From: Candidatus Marispirochaeta associata | GTDB lineage: Bacteria; Spirochaetota; Spirochaetia; JC444; Marispirochaetaceae | Reading direction: 5' to 3' | Assembly: GCA_001749745.1 (NCBI GenBank) | Contig: JWTM01000418.1 | Span: 1 to 64,000 of the forward strand | Length of the DNA: 64,000 nucleotides | In this document: piece by piece, positions 9,150-17,059 of the stretch | Layout: each line of letters starts with the position of its first letter | Position numbering within the stretch: position 1 is the stretch's first letter | Notes under the pieces: model-generated | Seen by the model: only the letters and a program-made list of their open reading frames with translations | What the model was told of the DNA's origin: nothing | Databases searched by the model: none | Position numbers and translations under genes: made by a program

Positions 9150-9605
9150 CTAGAGATTACAGAAGGCCACGGCAATGAAAAAACCGAGGACAATCCCCAC
9201 CGAAACCTCGGCCGGTGTATGTCCGTGAACCTCTTTGACCGGATGAAAATTAATATCCTGCTTTTTCTGCAGTTCCCGGCCCAGATGATTGAGTGCTCTG
9301 GCCTGCAGACCTGCCGCCCGTCTGACCCCGAGGGCGTCCCGCACGACTAAGAGGGAATAGAAAAACATGGAGATGAAGATGGGCGAGCTGATTCCTTCGG
9401 TGAAACCGAGGGAGGTTGTCAAGGCGGTAACCGCAGAGGAGTGACTCGAAGGCATACCCCCCGTACGCCAAAGCAGGGTAAAGATTATCTCCCGGGAACC
9501 TTTGGGGCGAGGTTTGATCAATTCGACTACTGTTTTAACGAACTGGGCCAAAAACCAGCCGAAGATCGCCGATAAAAAGACAGGATTTGAAAACAGGCGA
9601 TACAC
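9150..9605 (-). CDS. DUF212 (divergent PAP2-like, YuiD-type) membrane protein
   Basis: The family signature is clear: an N-terminal FLAQFVKTVVELI helix, then GGMPSSHSSAVTALTTSLG and RDALGVRRAAG, and near the end GHTPAEVSVGIVLG. These match acid-phosphatase/PAP2-like membrane proteins (DUF212) of about 150 residues. The frame is open further upstream, but GTG at 9605, preceded by GGGGTAAGG, gives 151 residues and a normal family N-terminus, and the upstream codons lie across the promoter. The family has histidines resembling the PAP2 phosphatase site; its substrate is unknown. It is the first gene of the rnf operon. Confidence 0.85.
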   Translation of the reverse strand: MYRLFSNPVFLSAIFGWFLAQFVKTVVELIKPRPKGSREIIFTLLWRTGGMPSSHSSAVTALTTSLGFTEGISSPIFISMFFYSLLVVRDALGVRRAAGLQARALNHLGRELQKKQDINFHPVKEVHGHTPAEVSVGIVLGFFIAVAFCNL

Positions 9606-9655
9606 TAACCTTACCCCACTTATGCCACAGAGCATGCAGATGCTGCTGTTGAAGC

Positions 9656-9685
9656 TATTTTCCTCATGGCACTGCCATTTGTCAA
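9656..9685 (-). promoter_or_regulatory. Promoter of the DUF212-rnf operon with an internal palindrome
   Basis: On the minus strand a perfect TTGACA (plus 9680-9685) is followed after 17-18 bases by GAAAAT/AAAATA (plus 9656-9662), a reasonable -35/-10 pair about 50 bases ahead of the GTG start at 9605. Between the two hexamers lies the palindrome ATGGCA-C-TGCCAT (9666-9678), well placed for a repressor. Confidence 0.55.
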
Positions 9686-9707
9686 GAAGAGCCGAAAGAG
9701 GTATAGT

Positions 9708-10580
9708 TTGGCCGTGAAGCGTATCTTTAACCATATACAGTTTTTACTCAAAGGGGTGAAGGTTTTCGCCCTGGTCGGCCGCAGCGGTACCGGGAAGAGC
9801 TTCCGAGCCAAATTAGTGGCTCAGAAGTACGGAATCGAGCTTATCATCGACGACGGTCTCCTTATCCATGATCAGAAAATCATTGCCGGAAAGTCGGCCA
9901 AGAAGGAGAAGGCCTACCTGAGCGCGATCAAAACCGCCCTCTTCGACGAAGAGGAACACCGCCGGGAGGTTATTAATACCCTTCAAGAGACACGCTTCAA
10001 ACGCATCCTCTTAATCGGCACCTCCGAACGAATGGTCCACAAGATCGCGCGTCGTCTGCGCCTGCCGGCGATTACGAAGCTGATTAATATCGAGGATATA
10101 GCGACTACCGACGAGATAGAGACGGCCATCCGCTCCCGCAAGGTCGAAGGAAAGCATATCATTCCCGTACCCTCTATCGAGATCGCCCGCAACTACTCCC
10201 ATATCGTCTACGACTCGGTAAAGATCTTTTTGAAGAACAAGCTCCCCCTCTTAGCCGGGAAGAAACAGCAGGTATTCGAGAAGACCGTGGTGCGCCCCGA
10301 GTTCATGCGTAAAGGAAGCGTGTCGATCTCCAAGGCCGCCCTGACCCAGATGGTACTCCACTGCGCCGAGGAGTATGATTCGACCATTACCCTGAAAAAA
10401 GTCCAGGCCAAGGTCGACGCTCGGGGCTACATCCTGACCCTCCATATCCATGTACCCTACGGGGTTCAGCTCTCGGGGAACCTGCACGGCTTTCAGGAGT
10501 ACCTGATCGACAGTCTCGAGCGCTACACGGGCATTATGATTCAAAAGGTGAACGTAATTATCGACGATTTCAGCGCTTGA
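9708..10580 (+). CDS. P-loop NTPase fused to an Asp23-like domain
   Basis: The N-terminal half is a nucleotide-binding domain: ALVGRSGTGKSF is a classical Walker A (residues about 19-30) and IDDG lies near 43-46. The C-terminal half (about 190-290) has the pattern of Asp23/Gls24 (DUF322) domains: a GSVSISKAAL start, a central hydrophobic strand pair, and a closing YTGIMIQKVNVIID. Asp23 proteins are cell-envelope or stress-associated; the fusion suggests a nucleotide-controlled membrane or envelope role, unproven. TTG at 9708, six bases after AAAGAGG, is preferred over ATG at 9666, which falls inside the divergent rnf promoter. The gene diverges from the rnf operon. Confidence 0.75.
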   Translation: MAVKRIFNHIQFLLKGVKVFALVGRSGTGKSFRAKLVAQKYGIELIIDDGLLIHDQKIIAGKSAKKEKAYLSAIKTALFDEEEHRREVINTLQETRFKRILLIGTSERMVHKIARRLRLPAITKLINIEDIATTDEIETAIRSRKVEGKHIIPVPSIEIARNYSHIVYDSVKIFLKNKLPLLAGKKQQVFEKTVVRPEFMRKGSVSISKAALTQMVLHCAEEYDSTITLKKVQAKVDARGYILTLHIHVPYGVQLSGNLHGFQEYLIDSLERYTGIMIQKVNVIIDDFSA

Positions 10581-10685
10581 GATTATCGGCTGCTCTGTCG
10601 ATAGTTATAAGAGAAATAGTGCGCCACTTACCGTCCGACCTATCATAAAACGGCTATCATATGCGGCGCGGAAGGAGTAGCAGAG

Positions 10686-11957
10686 ATGAAGGCTATCGCA
10701 GCACCCAGGTGGCTCGTTCTTGCGGGCGTTTTTCTAATCGCCGCCGGAGGATTCGCCCAAGAAGCGAGTTTTATTCCGGCAAACGGGGATTATTATTCAG
10801 TTCTGCTTCAAGGTGATGAGGCCGAAGCCGAAGCGCTTGCCCTTCGCTTGGACGCGTACGCCGCCCTATTCGAGGATTACCTCCACTTCGATCGAGCGGA
10901 GCTTCCCGCCAAACTACGGGTACGGATTTTCGACACCCAGAACGCCTATACCGCCTATCTAGAAGAGTTCATCGGCACGCCGAAGGATTCCTTTGTATTC
11001 CTGCAGTACAGCGATCCGGCCAAGAGCGAGCTGGTCGGCTACAATACGGGCAGCGGTTTCGAATCCTCCCTGATTCATCACGCATACGTGCAGTACCTCA
11101 AATCATTCATTCCCGCTCCGCCCTTGTGGCTTCAGAAAGGGATGGCGATCTATTTAGAGGAGTCCCGCTATCTCCCCGAGGAGAACCGTGCGGTCTACCA
11201 GGAGAACCTCGAGTGGCTGAAGAGTCTGAAGACCTATGTTGCCTTGGATTCAGAGATTATTCCGGTTTCGATCCTTCTGACCATGGACGTGGAAGCCGCT
11301 AACCGGCAGATCGAGAGCTTCTACGCCCAGAGCTGGGGCCTGGTGCACTTCCTTCTCAACAGCGGCGATAAGGATTACAACCGCATTATCTGGGACTCTC
11401 TCTCGGCCCTGGAACGGGAGGCATCCCGTCCGGAGAATGAGTCGGCGGTAATCGACAAGGGATTCGCCTGGGTAAACAAAGACCGCTTCCTCTCGGACTT
11501 CGAGGAGTATGTCAATTCCCTGATGACCTTTCCTGAGCTGGTGCAACAGGGCATAGGCGCCTATGGTATCGGCCATTACAACGAGGCGAAGGGACTATTC
11601 AACCGGGCGCTCGAACTGCGGGAGGATCATTACATCCCCTACTACTATCTGGGACTGATCAACTACGCCGACCGGGACTTTACCATGGCCGACTACTTCT
11701 ACTCCCAGGCCCTCGAACGGGGCGGTTCCGAAGGGTTGATCTACTACGCCAAGGGTATCAGCGCCTATTCGGCCGAGGACGATGCGAACGCCTTAAGCTA
11801 TCTGGAACAAGTGGTAAGTATAGATCCGGCCGGTTACGGGGCCAAGGCCCAGGAACTGATCGATAGAATCGCCGGTGAGGAGATGACTCCCCCGGCCGGG
11901 CCCGAGCCGGAGTCCGCTCCGGAGGATCAGGAGGAGCTTCCCTCGGAGGGAGCCTGA
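10686..11957 (+). CDS. Exported TPR protein with a degenerate gluzincin (peptidase MA-like) domain
   Basis: A signal peptide covers residues 1-24 (cut near GGFAQ/E). The N-terminal domain has the layout of peptidase MA-like proteins, in which HExxH is followed by PxWLxEGxAxYxE. Here the motif reads HHAYV (131-135) and then PPLWLQKGMAIYLEE (145-159), so the catalytic Glu, the second zinc His and the third-ligand-region Glu are changed. The second half (about 285-390) contains tetratricopeptide repeats (GIGHYNEAKGLFNRAL, YYYLGLINYADRDF, YYAKGISAYS). A scaffold role in the periplasm seems likelier than proteolysis. The tail is rich in Pro and Glu. ATG at 10686 follows GGAGTAGCAG. The 3' end overlaps the convergent pcnB gene by 31 bases. 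Confidence 0.75.
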   Translation: MKAIAAPRWLVLAGVFLIAAGGFAQEASFIPANGDYYSVLLQGDEAEAEALALRLDAYAALFEDYLHFDRAELPAKLRVRIFDTQNAYTAYLEEFIGTPKDSFVFLQYSDPAKSELVGYNTGSGFESSLIHHAYVQYLKSFIPAPPLWLQKGMAIYLEESRYLPEENRAVYQENLEWLKSLKTYVALDSEIIPVSILLTMDVEAANRQIESFYAQSWGLVHFLLNSGDKDYNRIIWDSLSALEREASRPENESAVIDKGFAWVNKDRFLSDFEEYVNSLMTFPELVQQGIGAYGIGHYNEAKGLFNRALELREDHYIPYYYLGLINYADRDFTMADYFYSQALERGGSEGLIYYAKGISAYSAEDDANALSYLEQVVSIDPAGYGAKAQELIDRIAGEEMTPPAGPEPESAPEDQEELPSEGA

Positions 11958-13081
11958 TCCAGGATCTGCGAAGCTTCGGAAGACTCCCCCTCGGGAGTCT
12001 TCTTTTTTTTACGCCGCCGGCGCCGCTTCTTTTTCTTCTTCTCTTTGACTATCCCCCGTTCCTCAAAGAGGAGCTTTACCGCCGTCTCGACGTCGGCGTT
12101 GGGGGGAGTAAGAGGCGCAAGAAGTTCCTTTATACCCCGGAAGGCCAGTTTAAAGAGCTCCTCGAAGGAGTGCTCCCCCTCCAGCCTGAGATAAGAACCG
12201 TAAACCTCTTTTATCACCCGACCCCGGGGAATCGACTCCTCCGTTCCCATAAGGAGATCCAGTGCTTCTAAGCGGGAGAGAAACTCCCGCAGCCCCCGTT
12301 TGGGATTCTCGCCTAACACAGCCCTCCGCAGTTCGGGGATCATTATCTCCAACAGGCCGTACTGTTCGAGGGCTTTGATTATCGGCGCCGACCGGCCCCC
12401 TTCGTAGATCTTGAAGACCTCTTCAGTCATGCGGGAGGTAGGAGTTTTTTCAAGCTCCGGCCGGAAGCGTTTGATACTCTTGCGAAGAGTAAAGGGAATA
12501 GCGAACCCGCCGGCGGCCGAATACTTGACCGCCCGGATCATACGCACCGGATCCTCACAGAAGGTCGAATCTAAGGGCAGGAGGGAACGCATGCGTTTAT
12601 CGCGGATATCCTTCATGGCCCGCACAAAGTCGATGACCTGTTCCTTCTTGGGATCGTAATAGAGGGCGTTTATGGAAAAATCGCGGCGCTCCACATCCTC
12701 TTCGAGGGTGCCGAAATCATTATTGTCGGCACCGGGTTCATTGGAGCGAAAGGTGGAGACCTCGATTATCTGATTCTTGAAATGAACATGGACAAGACGA
12801 AAGCGGCGGCCGATGATGCGGGAGTTCCAGAAGAGACGGCGCACCCGTTTGGGTTGAGCGTCGGTGCAGATGTCGAAGTCCTTCGGCTCTTTGTCGGTCA
12901 GGAGATCCCTGACGGCGCCGCCGACGATATAGGCGTGGTAGCCCTCTTTCTGGAGTCGGTCGGTGATAAGAAGGGCTTCGCGGTCGATCTTGGCGCGGCT
13001 TATGCCGTGTTCTTCGACGGTAAAAATTCGTGCGCGTTCGAAGCGCTTTCCGGATTCGTCAATTCCGTAACGGATCAGCAA
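11927..13081 (-). CDS. pcnB: Poly(A) polymerase / CCA-adding family nucleotidyltransferase
   Basis: A class II nucleotidyltransferase: VGGAVRDLL (about 53-61) with KDFDICTDA gives the active-site Gly and Asp residues, RRDFSINALYYD (about 132-143) is the family motif, and EDPVRMIRAVKYSA follows. GRRFRLVHVHF after the catalytic motif is more typical of PcnB poly(A) polymerase than of CCA-adding enzymes, though the two can be confused. PcnB adds 3' A-tails that promote RNA decay. The C-terminus is a strongly basic run of Lys/Arg (residues about 349-365) ending in an acidic/Ser tail, likely an RNA-binding extension. It overlaps the 3' end of the upstream convergent gene. Confidence 0.85.
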   Translation of the reverse strand: MLIRYGIDESGKRFERARIFTVEEHGISRAKIDREALLITDRLQKEGYHAYIVGGAVRDLLTDKEPKDFDICTDAQPKRVRRLFWNSRIIGRRFRLVHVHFKNQIIEVSTFRSNEPGADNNDFGTLEEDVERRDFSINALYYDPKKEQVIDFVRAMKDIRDKRMRSLLPLDSTFCEDPVRMIRAVKYSAAGGFAIPFTLRKSIKRFRPELEKTPTSRMTEEVFKIYEGGRSAPIIKALEQYGLLEIMIPELRRAVLGENPKRGLREFLSRLEALDLLMGTEESIPRGRVIKEVYGSYLRLEGEHSFEELFKLAFRGIKELLAPLTPPNADVETAVKLLFEERGIVKEKKKKKRRRRRKKKKTPEGESSEASQILDQAPSEGSSS

Positions 13082-13162
13082 TGGTGTACCTGCTTCTGAA
13101 AGGTAAATGTTTATCTGAACAAGCTTAAGGTATAGCCTGTTTAAGCGGAAAAATCAAGGTGC

Positions 13163-13191
13163 TTGAAAAGGGGAGGCATGTAGTCCATAGT
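13163..13191 (+). promoter_or_regulatory. Probable hisS promoter
   Basis: TTGAAA (13163-13168) and CATAGT (13186-13191) are separated by 17 bases and lie about 35 bases before the hisS start at 13227. Both hexamers are close to the housekeeping consensus. Confidence 0.45.
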
Positions 13192-13226
13192 AGAAGGCGA
13201 ATATCACCATCCTAATGAGGTACAGC

Positions 13227-14543
13227 ATGGCGTCCATCATACAGCCGAGGGTCTTAAAGGGTTTCCGCGATTTTCTTCCTGAAACCGAGATTCGTCGGCG
13301 CAGAATTATCGCAACCTTAGAGGAACAGTTCAAGCTTTACGGATTCGTTCCCATCGATACCCCTATCCTCGAGTACACCGAGGTGCTTCTGGGAAAAGGC
13401 GGAGGCGAGACAGACAAACAGATCTACCGCTTCGAGGACCACGGCTCCCGGGATGTGGCCATGCGCTTCGACCTGACCGTGCCCTTCGCCCGCTTCATGG
13501 CCGCCCACGTCAACGAGCTCTACCTCCCCTTCAAGCGCTACCATATGGCCAAGGTTTTTCGGGGAGAGAACACCCAACGCGGACGCTACCGGGAGTTCAT
13601 GCAGTGCGATTTCGATATCGTCGGCAGCGACAGCGCCTCCGCCGACTTCGAGATCTTGATGATGATGCACGACTCCTTCGCGAGTCTCGGCGTTTCGGAG
13701 GTCACGATACGGCTCTCCCACCGGGGAATCTTCAATCGCTTCCTCGCCTCCCGGAACTTGAGTGAGCATTCGGAGGAGATCCTGAGGATCGTCGATAAAC
13801 TCGCCAAGATTGGCCCGGATGAGGTTAGAAAACAGCTCGCCGCGCTAACGGGAGAGGATTCGGCCCGGGCCGTGCTCGACTACATCGGCGCCGAAGGAGA
13901 TTTTACCGCGGTGCTCGCCAAGCTCGAAGCCCTCGCCGGCGGCGAGGATGGGGATACCCGCAGGCTCAAGGAGCTTCACGGAATGATGCAGGAGTGCGGC
14001 GTGGCCGACCGGTTCTGCCTCGATCCATCCATCACCCGGGGGCTCGACTACTACACGGGTGTCGTCTTCGAAACCTTCCTCGACGCCCTTCCGGGAATCG
14101 GCTCGGTCTGCTCCGGCGGACGCTATAACAACCTGGCATCCCTCTACACCAAACAGGAGCTTCCCGGCGTCGGCGCCTCGATCGGCCTCGACCGGCTGAT
14201 GGCCGCCCTGGAGGAGTTAGAGGATGATTCGACCCGGGAACGCAGCCTTGATGCGCTGGTCTTCTGCATGGATGCGGAGGGATTCGGCGCATTTCACGCC
14301 TTCGCCCGCCGCTTGAGAGAAGCCGGAATCAGGGCTGAGGTATTCCCGGAAGTCAAGAAACTCGGGCCCCAATTCGGATTCGCCGAAAAGAAGGGCGCTT
14401 TGGCGGCGGTTCTTTTAGGCGGCGAGGAGCGCGAGAAAGGGCGCGTCACCATCAAGGACCTGACCCAGCGTCAGAATCACGAGAACCTGAGTCCGGAAGA
14501 GGCGTTAGAACTCATCCGGTCGATTATCAATAAGGAAAGCTAA
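13227..14543 (+). CDS. hisS: Histidine--tRNA ligase
   Basis: HisS charges tRNA-His. Class II synthetase features: RVLKGFRDFLP at the N-terminus, motif 2 in FRGENTQRGRYREFMQCDFDI, the histidine-binding LDPSITRGLDYYTGVVFE, and motif 3 in GVGASIGLDRL, followed by the C-terminal anticodon-binding domain. ATG at 13227 is preferred over 13215 because TGAGG lies six bases before it. The product is 438 residues, normal for the family. The gene is followed after 3 bases by the helicase gene, so they are probably co-transcribed. Confidence 0.96.
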   Translation: MASIIQPRVLKGFRDFLPETEIRRRRIIATLEEQFKLYGFVPIDTPILEYTEVLLGKGGGETDKQIYRFEDHGSRDVAMRFDLTVPFARFMAAHVNELYLPFKRYHMAKVFRGENTQRGRYREFMQCDFDIVGSDSASADFEILMMMHDSFASLGVSEVTIRLSHRGIFNRFLASRNLSEHSEEILRIVDKLAKIGPDEVRKQLAALTGEDSARAVLDYIGAEGDFTAVLAKLEALAGGEDGDTRRLKELHGMMQECGVADRFCLDPSITRGLDYYTGVVFETFLDALPGIGSVCSGGRYNNLASLYTKQELPGVGASIGLDRLMAALEELEDDSTRERSLDALVFCMDAEGFGAFHAFARRLREAGIRAEVFPEVKKLGPQFGFAEKKGALAAVLLGGEEREKGRVTIKDLTQRQNHENLSPEEALELIRSIINKES

Positions 14544-14546
14544 CGC

Positions 14547-17045
14547 GTGCAGAAAGATCCCGCCTCCCTACCGGTATATCAGCAGAAAGAGAAGATCCTC
14601 TCGGCCTTAGCGGAGAATCAAGTCGTGGTGGTCGAGAGTCCCACCGGGTCGGGCAAGACCACTCAGCTTCCGCTGATCCTCCACCAGGCCGGTTACTCCA
14701 AGGGCGGGACAATCGGCGTCACCCAGCCCAGACGCATCGCAGCCCTCTCGGTCAGCGAATATATCGCCAAACAGATCGACTCAGAGATACCGGGCGAAGT
14801 GGGCTACAAGATGCGCTTCGACGATCAGACCTTGCCGGAGACCAAGATCAAGATCATGACCGACGGCATCCTGCTTCAGGAGCTGAAGGCCGACCACTAC
14901 CTCTCCCGGTACACCGCGATTATCGTCGACGAGGCCCACGAGCGCAGCCTCAACATCGACTTTATCTTAGGACTCCTGAAGCAGATCGTTGAGGAGCGAC
15001 CCGAATTCAAGGTGATTATCTCATCGGCGACGATCAACCCGGTTATCTTTTCGGAATACTTCAACGGAGCGCCGGTGATCCACATCGATACCCGGATCTT
15101 CCCTATCAAAGAGATCTACGAGCCCCTGCCGGAAAAGGTCTCCGACGAGACTCTGACCCAGGTAATCGTCGATATCGTGGGCCGGAAAATTCAGCAGAAG
15201 GCGTCAGGGGATGTGCTGATCTTCCTGCAGGGGGAGCGGAACATCAAGGAGTGCGTCAATGCCCTCGAGGCCGCCCCCTTCTCCGGTAAGCTCAAAGTCC
15301 TGCCCCTCTACGGCCGGCTCAGCAAGGAGGAACAGGAGCGGGTCTTCATCCCGACCCCTGAGGGGAAATACAAGGTGGTTGTAGCCACCAATATCGCCGA
15401 GACGAGCGTTACCATCGACGGCATCACCTCGGTAATCGACTCAGGCTTGGGTAAAATCAACTACTACAACCCGCGCACCTATACCTCCTCCCTGGTGGAA
15501 ACCCCGGTCTCCCAGGCCTCCTGCAATCAGCGCAAGGGTCGGGCCGGGCGTACCCAGCCGGGGACCTGCTTCAGGCTCTACTCCAAGAAGGATTTTCGCG
15601 AGCGGCCGCTCTTTACCCAGGAGGAGATCTACCGCACCGACCTTTCGGAGGTCGTATTGCGCATGGCCGAGCTGGGGATCAACGATTTCGAGAACTTCGA
15701 TTTTATCTCCTCCCCCGGCCTTCCCGGTATCCGTTCCGCCGTGGAGACCCTCTACATCCTGGAAGCCCTGGACGACGACCGATCCCTCTCCACCATCGGG
15801 GAGATGATGGTCAAATTCCCCCTCATACCGCGTCATTCGCGGATGATCGTGGAGGGGATCATGCGCCATCCGGAGGTGCTGGAGGAGATCCTGATCGCCG
15901 CCGCCTTCCTCTCGACCAACACCCCCTTCCTGCTGCCCCAGGGAGAGGAGATGGAGGCCCGTCGGGCCCACCACCGCTTCGCCGACGATGCGGGGGATTT
16001 TGTCTCCTATCTGAAGCTCTTCAGGGCCTTTACCGATTCCACCAAAAAGAAACAATTCTGCGCCCGCCATTACCTGGACGAACGCATTATGCATGAGCTG
16101 GTCAATATCCAGCATCAGCTCTCTCAGATCGTGAGCGACATGGGCGTCCCGATCTCGTCGGGGGGAGCGACGGAAGAGTATCTCTGCGCCGTCTCCAGCG
16201 GTCTGATCCAGTTCGTCTGCGCCCGTTCCGGCCGGGGCGCCTACCGCAGCCTGACGGCCGAGCAGATCCTGATCCACCCCGGCTCGGTGATGTTCCGGGA
16301 GAATCCCCCCTACATCGTAGCCGGGGAGATCGTGAAGACCTCGCGCATGTTCGCCCGGTCGGTCTCCCCCCTCAAGCGGGAGTGGTTGGGCCGGATATCC
16401 CCCATCCTGGCCAAGGGCCTTGCCGCCGACCAGTCCCAGAAGGGTAAGCGGGGAGATAAACGGGGCGAGAAGCAGGAATCCCGGGATACCAGCTGGGAGA
16501 TTCAGATTGCCGGGATCACCTTCCCCTTAAAGCCCTTCAAGGGGAAGAAGAAACTGGCCCTCCTCCCCTACCAGGACCTGAAGAAGGCCTTAAAACGGAA
16601 CAGCGACCTGAGCGGAAGCAACGCGGGAAATCTACGCGGGGTAGTCGTCTTTCAGGGGCAGGAACTCTTCTCGGGCGAGAAGCTGCGCAAGATCGCCCGC
16701 TGGATGAAGCATATCCGCCTGCCGGAGATGCTGGTCGTCAACTGGCCGATGGGTAAGACCTACAACTCCTATCAGGGAATCGATGAGCTCTGCGAGCGCT
16801 TGGATCTTATCTTGAAACTGGCCCCGGCCAAGCAGTCGAGCTCTACCCTGGGCTTCCTGACACTCTACACCAAGGCCGAAGGCAACTACTGGTTCAAACC
16901 CGCCAAGCGCTTCTCCACCGCGGTCGAGATGAGCCTGGCCAGCCTCGAGGTACTGATCGATGAACTCGATCCTAAGCGGCACAAGAAGTATGCCAACAAG
17001 GTAAACGAGCGCTATCGCTATCTGGCGAATCTTTACGAGGAATAG
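14547..17045 (+). CDS. hrpA: DEAH-box ATP-dependent RNA helicase (HrpA type)
   Basis: An 832-residue DEAH helicase that would unwind or remodel RNA. Motif I GSGKTT is at 34-39, motif II DEAH at 128-131, SAT of motif III near 159-161, and the motif VI region QRKGRAGRTQPG near 330. HA2 and OB-type domains follow. It is much shorter than Escherichia coli HrpA (about 1300 residues) and matches the compact HrpA of spirochaetes, where the Borrelia homologue affects gene expression and infectivity. The C-terminal 200 residues (after a charged linker near 630-650) are not a domain I recognise. GTG at 14547 is preceded by AAGGAAAG. The gene converges on aroB with a 14-base gap. Confidence 0.92.
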   Translation: MQKDPASLPVYQQKEKILSALAENQVVVVESPTGSGKTTQLPLILHQAGYSKGGTIGVTQPRRIAALSVSEYIAKQIDSEIPGEVGYKMRFDDQTLPETKIKIMTDGILLQELKADHYLSRYTAIIVDEAHERSLNIDFILGLLKQIVEERPEFKVIISSATINPVIFSEYFNGAPVIHIDTRIFPIKEIYEPLPEKVSDETLTQVIVDIVGRKIQQKASGDVLIFLQGERNIKECVNALEAAPFSGKLKVLPLYGRLSKEEQERVFIPTPEGKYKVVVATNIAETSVTIDGITSVIDSGLGKINYYNPRTYTSSLVETPVSQASCNQRKGRAGRTQPGTCFRLYSKKDFRERPLFTQEEIYRTDLSEVVLRMAELGINDFENFDFISSPGLPGIRSAVETLYILEALDDDRSLSTIGEMMVKFPLIPRHSRMIVEGIMRHPEVLEEILIAAAFLSTNTPFLLPQGEEMEARRAHHRFADDAGDFVSYLKLFRAFTDSTKKKQFCARHYLDERIMHELVNIQHQLSQIVSDMGVPISSGGATEEYLCAVSSGLIQFVCARSGRGAYRSLTAEQILIHPGSVMFRENPPYIVAGEIVKTSRMFARSVSPLKREWLGRISPILAKGLAADQSQKGKRGDKRGEKQESRDTSWEIQIAGITFPLKPFKGKKKLALLPYQDLKKALKRNSDLSGSNAGNLRGVVVFQGQELFSGEKLRKIARWMKHIRLPEMLVVNWPMGKTYNSYQGIDELCERLDLILKLAPAKQSSSTLGFLTLYTKAEGNYWFKPAKRFSTAVEMSLASLEVLIDELDPKRHKKYANKVNERYRYLANLYEE

Positions 17046-17059
17046 AGGGTCGGCGGAAG

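Noticed and set aside
9606..9734. Upstream start of the DUF212 gene at 9734
   Set aside because: It would place about 43 extra residues across the promoter of the same gene and is far longer than the family N-terminus.
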